A stretch of DNA of 39,749 nucleotides. Origin: Alphaproteobacteria bacterium (GTDB lineage Bacteria > Pseudomonadota > Alphaproteobacteria > UBA3830). Positions 1 through 6,491 of this stretch are shown here, piece after piece; position 1 is the stretch's first letter; every line of letters begins with the position of its first letter. A program made the translations under genes and the position numbers. The notes beneath the pieces were generated by a model that worked only from the letters and a program-made list of their open reading frames with translations, was not told where the DNA came from and searched no databases. The stretch lies in NCBI GenBank assembly GCA_025998595.1, contig BNWE01000004.1, forward strand, positions 1 to 39,749, read 5' to 3'.

Positions 1-88
1 AGAAGCTATCTATATATTCCAATACTTTCTTTCTAAATGACTCCGGATATATCATGATTTTTCCCTTTACAAAACACTAGCATTATAA

Positions 89-301
89 GACAAAACTACC
101 GCAAATCATAGGGGGAAGCAGTATATAACGGCGATGACCAGGGTAAAATCGCTTGAAAAATTTAGGCAGAGGCAAGAATCGAAGGGAAAAACAACGTATC
201 AAATTATGGTTGCTGTGATGAAGAAGCTTATCCATGCAATGTTCGCGATCATGAAGAAAGGCTCGGAATTCAACGAAAAATTACTCTTCAAAAACGCTTG
301 A
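89..301 (+). pseudogene. IS110-family transposase remnant (C-terminal end only)
   Basis: An open frame from 89 to the TGA at 299-301 encodes about 70 residues that look like the C-terminal end of an IS110/IS1111-type transposase: an alpha-helical stretch containing KSLEKFRQRQESKGKTTYQ followed by VAVMKKLIHAMFAIMKKG. Helical ends of this kind (a variable stretch, a short K/G loop, then a V-A-x-M-R/K-K-L helix) are typical of that family. A TAA lies just upstream at 86-88 and no catalytic DEDD region is present, so the gene is a dead fragment or a 3' end left by deletion. It lies directly upstream of the ssb promoter. The family assignment comes from pattern recall. Confidence 0.6.
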
Positions 302-324
302 CTTGGGAAGTGCAACACCGTATC

Positions 325-374
325 AACACTTAAGTGTTAAGCTCCTTGAAGTTTATTATTTTTGTATGTAGAAT
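325..374 (+). promoter_or_regulatory. ssb promoter with adjacent palindrome
   Basis: TTGAAG (346-351), a 17-bp spacer and TAGAAT (369-374) form a good sigma-70 type promoter, with the expected start site about 15-20 bp ahead of the ssb SD. Immediately upstream is the perfect 14-bp palindrome AACACTTAAGTGTT (325-338), which could be an operator or the end of a short hairpin. It does not match the alphaproteobacterial LexA box (GTTC-N7-GTTC). Confidence 0.55.
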
Positions 375-398
375 AACTGATATTATAAGGTGAGTTTT

Positions 399-833
399 AT
401 GGCAGGAAGTGTAAATAAAGTTATTTTAGTCGGTAATATTGGTCGAGATCCTGAAGTTAGAAGTGCTCAGGATGGTTCAAAGATTGTTAATTTCACACTG
501 GCGACTTCGGAATCCTGGAAGGATAAACTTAGCGGTGAGCGGAAAGATAAGACCGAGTGGCATAGAATCGTGGTGTTCAATCCGAATCTCTGCGAAGTGT
601 GCGAGAAGTATCTGCACAAAGGTTCCAGGGTGTACGTGGAAGGGCAGTTGCAGACGCGTCGCTGGCAGGATCAGGCCGGTGTGGAGAAATTTACCACCGA
701 GGTCATTCTCTCGAGATTCAGAGGGGAATTGACAATGCTGGATTCAAAACCATCAGATGGTGGATCTTCCGGTGCATCCTTCGATGCTCCTGCATCTGCT
801 TCCCCTATTGCGGAAGATGATATTCCATTCTAG
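399..833 (+). CDS. ssb: Single-stranded DNA-binding protein
   Basis: SSB coats single-stranded DNA during replication, repair and recombination and recruits partners through its C-terminal tail. The 144-aa product opens with the typical MAGSVNKVILVGNIGRDPEVR and contains the OB-fold (about residues 3-110, with W/F/Y stacking positions such as EWHRIVVF and the YVEGQLQTRRWQD strand pair). A short Gly/Ser/Ala linker leads to the acidic tail EDDIPF, the interaction hook. A GTG at 390 is in frame, but AAGGTGAG (387-394) is a strong SD placed just before the ATG at 399, which also gives the canonical N-terminus. It has its own promoter and is followed by a short terminator hairpin and then gyrA. 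Confidence 0.97.
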   Translation: MAGSVNKVILVGNIGRDPEVRSAQDGSKIVNFTLATSESWKDKLSGERKDKTEWHRIVVFNPNLCEVCEKYLHKGSRVYVEGQLQTRRWQDQAGVEKFTTEVILSRFRGELTMLDSKPSDGGSSGASFDAPASASPIAEDDIPF

Positions 834-856
834 TACCGAGTTTGCGGTATTTTTTT
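834..856 (+). terminator. Short hairpin with T-run after ssb
   Basis: TACCG-agtttg-CGGTA followed by seven T residues, directly after the ssb stop codon. The stem is only 5 bp, so it may act as a weak terminator or attenuator between ssb and gyrA. Confidence 0.5.
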
Positions 857-890
857 GCAATATGTTTAATGTTAAATTTGGAGACTTTTG

Positions 891-3536
891 GTGGACGCTA
901 AAAAAGACGAGATAATGCCTGTGTTGCTTGAAGATGAGATGCAGAAGTCTTATCTGGATTACGCCATGAGCGTGATTGTTGCGAGAGCTTTGCCGGACGT
1001 CAGGGACGGTCTGAAACCTGTGCATCGGCGCATTATATACAGCATGATAGAAAGCGGCTACGACTATAATAAGCCATTTCGTAAATCTGCCCGCATCGTC
1101 GGTGATGTTATGGGTAAGTATCATCCTCATGGAAACGACCCGATATACGGGGCAATGGTACGTATGGCTCAGCCGTTTTCCGTGCGGGAGATTCTTATCA
1201 ATGGACAGGGAAACTTCGGATCCATGGACGGCGATCCACCAGCTGCTATGCGTTATACTGAGGCACGTCTATCGAAAATAGCGCACACACTTACGGAAGA
1301 TCTCTACAGTGAGACGGTTGATTTTCAGCCGAACTACGACGAAACTTTGATGGAGCCGAAGTTACTTCCGGCTCGTTTTCCAAATTTCATTGTGAACGGA
1401 TCCAGTGGAATTGCCGTTGGTATGGCCACAAATGTTCCAACTCACAATCTTGTTGAAGTTATAGACGCTTGCCTCATGCTCGTGGACAATCCAGAAGCAG
1501 GTTTGGAAGATCTGATAACGGTTATCTCCGGTCCGGATTTCCCAACTGGTGGCATTATCATTGGGCGTGGCGGAATACTGTCTGCTTTCAAAACCGGTCG
1601 TGGATCCATTATTATTCGAGCAAAAACAAAAATGGAGACCGTTCGCAAAGAGCGTCAGGCAATTATTGTTACGGAGGTTCCATATCAGGTAAACAAATCG
1701 AAACTCATAGAAAAAATCGCCGGTCTCGTAAACGAAAAGGTAATTGAAGGCATTTCAGATCTTCGAGATGAGTCTGACAAAGATGGCGTTCGAGTAGTCA
1801 TAGAGCTTAAAAAAGACGCCAACGGCGATGTCGTGCTGAACCAGTTGTTCAAACACACTGAACTCCAGACGTCTTTCGGCGTGAATATGTTGGCGCTCCT
1901 CAACGGACGTCCTAAGCTTATGAATCTGCTGGAGGTATTAAGGGCATTTATCGAATTCCGAGAGGAAGTTGTTGTACGTCGCACGCGTTTCGAGCTGAAT
2001 AAAGCACGTGATCGAGCACACATATTGATAGGTCTTGCCCTTGCCGTCGCGAATATCGACGAAGTCATAAAGCTCATTAGATCCAGTCCGGATTCGGCAA
2101 CGGCCAAGATATCCCTTCTAAAAATGGATTGGGACGCGGAAGATGTGGAGCCGCTAATTCGTTTGGTGAATGATCCCGGAAGCGTCTATTCCAATGGAAA
2201 ATGCCGCCTGACAGACGCTCAGGCACAAGCGATCCTCGATTTGAGGCTCCATAGATTGACCGGACTCGAGAGATCGAAAATTTCTGACGAATTATCTCAG
2301 TTGGCCATAAAAATAAACGATCTTCTAGATATATTGGGCTCACGGGAAAGAGTGTACCAAATTATTCGCGAAGAACTCGTCAAAATCAAAGAGGAGTTCG
2401 GAACTCCGCGCAAAACGACCATTGAAGACGGCGGAATGGATCTGGAAGACGAAGATTTCATACAAAAAGAAGACATGGTCGTTACCATCAGCAATAGCGG
2501 ATACATCAAGAGAGTGCCGCTAAGCACCTATCGAGCGCAGAGACGTGGCGGCAAAGGGCGCACCGGCATGACCACCAAAGATGAAGATTTCGTACATGAT
2601 CTCTTCGTAGCCAATACTCATACGCCAGTGCTGTTTTTCTCCACCATTGGAATCGTGTACCAGATGAAGGTCTACAAGATTCCGCTGTCCACTCCGCAGT
2701 CCAGAGGGAAGGCGCTGGTGAATGTGTTGCAGATCAAAAACGACGAGGCGTTGTCTACGGTTATGGCTTTGCCGGACGACGAAAGCACCTGGGAATCCTA
2801 CGATGTAGTATTTGCCACATCCCACGGTACCATACGCAGAAATAAACTGAGCGATTTCATCAACATAAAACCTGGCGGAAAGATGGCCATGAAATTGGAA
2901 AACGGCGAGAAATTAATTGCCGTCGCTCTCTGCAAGGAAAACATGGACGTCATGATATCGTCCAAATTCGGCAAATGCATGAGATTTTCCGTAGATGATG
3001 TTCGCGTATTCAACAGCAGAGCGTCCACCGGAGTTCGCGCCATGAAACTGCTGGGAGACGACGAAGTGATCTCGATGTCCGTTCTGAATAACGGAACATC
3101 AACAGTCGAAGAGCGCGAGGAATACATAAAATATTCCAACTGGCTCCGCAGAAGCAGTGAGGAAATTCTCGTGGATCAGGTCATGACTCCTCCAGCAAAA
3201 TATGAGGAAATGAAGCAGGTCGAGCAGATGCTCATGACCGTTACGGAAAACGGCATGGCAAAACGCACGTCGTCATTCGAATACAGAACCTGCGGAAGGG
3301 GAGGGCAGGGCATCAAAAACATTGACATGAGCTCGAAAGCTGGAAAAGTCGTAGGGGTATTTCCAATTGGAGAAAACGACGAAGTAATGTTGGTGACCAA
3401 CAGCGGAAAATTGATTCGCTGCCCCGTAAATACCATTCGCATAACCGGACGCCAAGCCCAGGGAGTCATTCTATTCCGCGTCGAAAAAGGCGAGAAGGTC
3501 GTATCCGCCGTAAGGTTGATGGATGGCGAGGAGTGA
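891..3536 (+). CDS. gyrA: DNA gyrase subunit A
   Basis: GyrA is the DNA-cutting and rejoining subunit of gyrase and works with GyrB to introduce negative supercoils. The 881-aa product has the winged-helix/tower breakage-reunion region (about residues 1-510), with the catalytic tyrosine in the motif [11 protein letters not shown], followed by a C-terminal beta-pinwheel containing GyrA-box-like sequence (RRGGKGRTG at the start of the pinwheel). An insertion near [15 protein letters not shown] is typical of alphaproteobacterial GyrA. GTG at 891 is preferred over TTG at 888 because GGAG (880-883) is 7 nt away, and it makes numbering match E. coli. At the quinolone pocket the sequence reads [13 protein letters not shown], so positions 83 and 87 are Asp and Gly instead of Ser and Asp. 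Fragments of a gyrA 3' end recur downstream at 3830 and 6353. Confidence 0.98.
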   Translation: MDAKKDEIMPVLLEDEMQKSYLDYAMSVIVARALPDVRDGLKPVHRRIIYSMIESGYDYNKPFRKSARIVGDVMGKYHPHGNDPIYGAMVRMAQPFSVREILINGQGNFGSMDGDPPAAMRYTEARLSKIAHTLTEDLYSETVDFQPNYDETLMEPKLLPARFPNFIVNGSSGIAVGMATNVPTHNLVEVIDACLMLVDNPEAGLEDLITVISGPDFPTGGIIIGRGGILSAFKTGRGSIIIRAKTKMETVRKERQAIIVTEVPYQVNKSKLIEKIAGLVNEKVIEGISDLRDESDKDGVRVVIELKKDANGDVVLNQLFKHTELQTSFGVNMLALLNGRPKLMNLLEVLRAFIEFREEVVVRRTRFELNKARDRAHILIGLALAVANIDEVIKLIRSSPDSATAKISLLKMDWDAEDVEPLIRLVNDPGSVYSNGKCRLTDAQAQAILDLRLHRLTGLERSKISDELSQLAIKINDLLDILGSRERVYQIIREELVKIKEEFGTPRKTTIEDGGMDLEDEDFIQKEDMVVTISNSGYIKRVPLSTYRAQRRGGKGRTGMTTKDEDFVHDLFVANTHTPVLFFSTIGIVYQMKVYKIPLSTPQSRGKALVNVLQIKNDEALSTVMALPDDESTWESYDVVFATSHGTIRRNKLSDFINIKPGGKMAMKLENGEKLIAVALCKENMDVMISSKFGKCMRFSVDDVRVFNSRASTGVRAMKLLGDDEVISMSVLNNGTSTVEEREEYIKYSNWLRRSSEEILVDQVMTPPAKYEEMKQVEQMLMTVTENGMAKRTSSFEYRTCGRGGQGIKNIDMSSKAGKVVGVFPIGENDEVMLVTNSGKLIRCPVNTIRITGRQAQGVILFRVEKGEKVVSAVRLMDGEE

Positions 3537-3561
3537 AGTTGTGTTCGTGGAGAAAATTAAG

Positions 3562-3824
3562 ATGTTTAGAACTAACCTGTTGAAAATAATCGCTCTTGCT
3601 TCTGTTTTTATTTTACTGGGCGAGAAGAATGATAATTCTCGCCAGCATAAAAGGAGTTCTGTTGCTACAGAATGGCAAGTTACTGGAGATAGGATGGTAA
3701 TTTTGTTTTAATTAAACAAGAAGGAACAAAAGATCTGTGGGATGAAAATTATCAAGTGACCGGGGATGACGATTGGTATATTCAATATGAAAACAAAGAT
3801 CAGCTTGTTGAAAAAGTGAATTGA
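3562..3824 (+). pseudogene. Small exported protein, frameshifted
   Basis: ATG 3562 has an SD (GGAG at 3549-3552) and starts a hydrophobic leader (MFRTNLLKIIALASVFILLG) followed by a charged tail that ends at a TAA at 3709-3711. Reading on in the frame one base over gives a sensible continuation (NFVLIKQEGTKDLWDENYQV and onward, ending KDQLVEKVN with a TGA at 3822-3824). The two halves share an internal repeat: EWQVTGD before the break and NYQVTGDDDW after it. This points to a single-base deletion near 3694-3700 in a T/A-rich stretch of a roughly 87-aa secreted protein with tandem QVTGD modules. I do not recognise the family. It overlaps nothing and directly follows gyrA. Confidence 0.5.
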
Positions 3825-4134
3825 AGATCAGCCCAGGGAGTCATTCTATTCTGCAATTTCATAGATTCAAGATGGCGCATATTGGAAATCTTGGCATTTT
3901 TCGTCATCAAGAGCCACGAAGTGGCGCAGGAGCCAGAAAGAAGAAAACCCCATTGCCCAATGCTCTTCAAGAATTAAATGCCCCTGAGAGGAATATGGTT
4001 AACGACTAATTTTTAGTGTTCCCAAATACAATACCATTGACATTTTAATCTATAGTAGATATCTTCTTTCAAGAGCGTAATATTTGTTTTATACTTTTTT
4101 GGTGAAAAGTATAGTTGTTTTATTGGAGGTATAT
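3825..4134. other. Intergenic mosaic between gyrA region and poly-Ser gene
   Basis: This gap holds two short copies of nearby genes fused end to end. Positions 3830-3854 match gyrA 3455-3479 at 24 of 25 bases, and 3855-3896 match 7491-7532 (inside the exported 952-aa gene) at all 42 bases. After 3896 no further source is recognised. The downstream end carries the promoter and SD of the poly-Ser gene. The open frame running through the mosaic has no SD and is not proposed as a gene. Confidence 0.75.
4037..4065 (+). promoter_or_regulatory. Promoter of the poly-Ser exported protein gene
   Basis: A perfect -35 hexamer TTGACA (4037-4042), a 17-bp spacer and TATCTT (4060-4065). It lies about 70 bp ahead of the ATG at 4135. 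Confidence 0.5.
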
Positions 4135-6273
4135 ATGAAAAAAGGTTTATTATACGGTGTCAGTCTTTTTGCGGTCGTTGGTTTTGCCGATTGCATGGAA
4201 TCGGAAGATGGTAAAGGAAAAGATATTGGTTCAAGCAGTAGTTCGTTTAGCTCAAAGTACATACGGAAAGATGATAAAAACCGTGGAAAAAAAATAATAC
4301 AACGTGCAGTAAGAAAAGAGGAGTGGTTTAAATGCCTACAAAAACGCATTCAAAATCGTTACATTGGCTTTGGTTTTTTTGAGAACCTTTTTTTTGGCAA
4401 AAGCTCGAACAAAATACCTCAATTTTTTAACGATAATTTACCTAGAACCATGGTGGGGTTTTTGCTAGCTGACTGCCGTGTGCTTGTTAGAAAAGATCAG
4501 ATAACAGTCGAAAATATGCAAGGAATAATCGCTCTGCGGAAAGCTGGAATTGCCCTCATAAAAAAAGCAGCTGATTTTTGGCGTTTGGGAGCTTCCAAAG
4601 AAGCAGCAGAACAACTATGGAACTCCACAGATGAACTTGTCTCTTTGGCCGCTGGGTTCGTTTCTGCTCAATCGTCTCATCTGTTAAAGTGTGGAGGGCA
4701 AACCTTTTGTCTTCTCGATGGGCCTATACGCCATAATGTTCTGAATGATCTGATGTCTATTAGACCACCTCATTGGAGCGGAAGGAAGGCTACACTAGAG
4801 AAACTTATGAAAAGTGAAGAGACATGCAGCCAAAATGATGAAGAAGAAAACGTGGATACAGTTGGTGATGAAGTAGAAGATTCAAATTTCACAAAACAGA
4901 AAAGAGGGCGCGGAAAAGACGATAAGGTTATTAATCGATCCTACGATGGCTATCACAAAAAAAACAACTTTGATGTCGATGGTTTAGATGAGAGCAATAA
5001 CGAAGAAGGCGATCTTAGTACAGACTCGAACGAAAGCGACGACGAAGGAAATGGCCTCGATGACTCAAACGGGGGCGGTGGTACAGGTACAAAGCGTCGT
5101 AAGATTTCTGAGGACGAGTCTACTAGCAATGCCGATGATGACAACAGTGCAATGCCAAGCTCCAGCAGCAGTACTAGCTCGCCATCCAGTCCTAGTAGCA
5201 GTTCTTCGAGCTCTAGTAGTAGCTCCTCAAGCTCTAGTAGTAGTGCTAGCTCGTCATCCAGTTCTAGTAGTAGTTCTTCGAGCTCTAGCAAAGCTCTTTC
5301 TGGGCTCCTAGGGCGACATGGATTTGCAATCGTCGATGAGTTCACTATTGGCAACAATACAGAGTTACACAGCAGCTTGAACCTCGAGCGGCGGATTAAT
5401 GAAGCTAGAGCTGAAGCTGAAGCTGAAGCTGAAGCTGAAGCTGAAGCTAAAACTAAAACTAGAGCTAAAGCTAAAGCTCTAGAAGCATCACGTCCGACGT
5501 ATGGTTCTTATGGTTCTTATCTAACCGGCTATCAGTCATTTCCATCTCCGATGCGAGTAGTGCCTCCTAGCTCGAGTTCTAGCAGTAGTCTAAGCCAGAG
5601 CTTCCCAATTTTACCATTTTCTAGTGGATCGTTTCCGAGTTTCTCACCTTCGATGCCGACCAGTACTACACGCGGGTCCTCTACTCCAACTAGCAGCAGC
5701 TCGAGTTCTAGTAGTAGCTCGCCTAGTAGCAGTGCAGTAGGATTCGGTGGGGGAGCTGTAGTACTTCCTAGCTCGAGTTTTAGTAGCAGTCTAAGTCCGA
5801 GTTTCTTATATTCACCGTTTTCGGGCTTCCCATTTCCGATGCCGACCAGTGTTGCATGCGCGTCCTCTACTCCAACTAGCAGCAGCTCGAGTTCTAGTAG
5901 TAGCTCGCCTAGTAGCAGTGCAGTAGGATTCGGTGGGGGAGCATATCAGACATTTGCATCTTCGATGCGAGTAGTGCCTCCTAGCTCGAGTTTTTTTAGC
6001 AGCAGTCTAAGTCCGAGTTTTTCATCTTCGACACCGACCAGTGCTGCACGCGGGGCATCTACTCCAGCTAGTAGCAGCAGTCTAAGCCAGGCGATACCGT
6101 TTCCTATACAGACCAGTGCTACAAGCGCGCACTTTACTCCAACTAGCAGCAGCTCATTCAGCTCAAGCTCCAGCAGTACCAGTTCGTCCAGTCAGAGTAG
6201 TTCTCCTTCTAATTCCGACGACAGTTCATCTAGTTTCGCTAAACCAGGCGATAACAGTAATGCCAAGAAGTAG
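4135..6273 (+). CDS. Exported poly-serine, low-complexity protein with NLS-like cluster
   Basis: The 712-aa product has no recognised family. TATTGGAGGTATAT gives a strong SD before ATG 4135. The leader MKKGLLYGVSLFAVVGFADC is a likely Sec signal peptide; the Cys does not sit in a good lipobox. Residues about 40-220 are ordinary globular or helical sequence. About 230-340 is acidic, with many D/E, and contains the basic cluster KRRK (320-323) next to an acidic/serine stretch, resembling a eukaryotic nuclear localisation signal. About 342-385 is almost pure serine from mixed codons. About 423-449 is an (EA)n/(KA)n block. The remaining C-terminal part is Ser/Pro/Gly-rich, with an exact 80-bp duplication. 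It ends at a strong terminator. Composition suggests a surface stalk or a host-directed protein; function is unknown. Confidence 0.8.
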   Translation: MKKGLLYGVSLFAVVGFADCMESEDGKGKDIGSSSSSFSSKYIRKDDKNRGKKIIQRAVRKEEWFKCLQKRIQNRYIGFGFFENLFFGKSSNKIPQFFNDNLPRTMVGFLLADCRVLVRKDQITVENMQGIIALRKAGIALIKKAADFWRLGASKEAAEQLWNSTDELVSLAAGFVSAQSSHLLKCGGQTFCLLDGPIRHNVLNDLMSIRPPHWSGRKATLEKLMKSEETCSQNDEEENVDTVGDEVEDSNFTKQKRGRGKDDKVINRSYDGYHKKNNFDVDGLDESNNEEGDLSTDSNESDDEGNGLDDSNGGGGTGTKRRKISEDESTSNADDDNSAMPSSSSSTSSPSSPSSSSSSSSSSSSSSSSSASSSSSSSSSSSSSSKALSGLLGRHGFAIVDEFTIGNNTELHSSLNLERRINEARAEAEAEAEAEAEAKTKTRAKAKALEASRPTYGSYGSYLTGYQSFPSPMRVVPPSSSSSSSLSQSFPILPFSSGSFPSFSPSMPTSTTRGSSTPTSSSSSSSSSSPSSSAVGFGGGAVVLPSSSFSSSLSPSFLYSPFSGFPFPMPTSVACASSTPTSSSSSSSSSSPSSSAVGFGGGAYQTFASSMRVVPPSSSFFSSSLSPSFSSSTPTSAARGASTPASSSSLSQAIPFPIQTSATSAHFTPTSSSSFSSSSSSTSSSSQSSSPSNSDDSSSSFAKPGDNSNAKK
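5677..5942 (+). repeat. Exact 80-bp direct repeat inside poly-Ser gene
   Basis: Bases 5677-5756 and 5863-5942 are identical over 80 bp, offset by 186 bp (62 codons, in frame). Each encodes STPTSS, a serine run, then SPSSSAVGFGGGA. A third, looser copy of the flanking PPSSSF...SLSPSF module follows at about 5970-6030. Identity at DNA level implies recent duplication and a potential for length variation. Confidence 0.9.
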
Positions 6274-6303
6274 CTTATTGTGCTTTTAGACAAATGAAAA
6301 TTA

Positions 6304-6346
6304 CTCGCAGTGATATGAGAAAATCAGTCACTGCGAGATTTTTTTG
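6304..6346 (+). terminator. Rho-independent terminator after poly-Ser gene
   Basis: Perfect 10-bp stem CTCGCAGTGA (6304-6313) / TCACTGCGAG (6328-6337) with a 14-nt loop, followed by ATTTTTTTG. The left arm recurs in the hairpin after the next gene (9371-9380). Confidence 0.9.
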
Positions 6347-6352
6347 TTTCTG

Positions 6353-6410
6353 GTCGAAACACGGCGAGAAGGTCGTGTCCGACGTCAGATTAATCGATGG
6401 TGAAGAATGA
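6353..6410 (+). pseudogene. Displaced second gyrA 3' end (fragment)
   Basis: This stretch aligns with the last 57 bases of gyrA (3480-3536), including the stop codon. The last 15 codons before the stop read GEKVVSDVRLIDGEE against [15 protein letters not shown] in gyrA. Of nine base differences in that part, seven are synonymous third-position changes. One extra base near 6359-6362 breaks the frame upstream. It is a non-coding scar now, but it diverged while still functioning as gyrA. Its missing upstream neighbour (gyrA 3455-3479) is the short copy at 3830-3854. Confidence 0.85.
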
Positions 6411-6491
6411 TAGAAAAACGCATTGGATTTTAATTATTTGTTAATACATGTTCAATTACAATGCTTCTTGTATTATATGGGAGAGATAGAA

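Noticed and set aside
3821..4009. 62-codon frame across the gyrA/exported-gene mosaic
   Set aside because: Composed of fragments of other genes read partly in foreign frames; no SD.
4953..5357. Antisense open frame opposite the poly-Ser tract encoding a Leu/Glu repeat
   Set aside because: It is the mirror of serine codons (AGC/TCG read as GCT/CGA-type frames); no SD, and composition is a by-product of the repeat.
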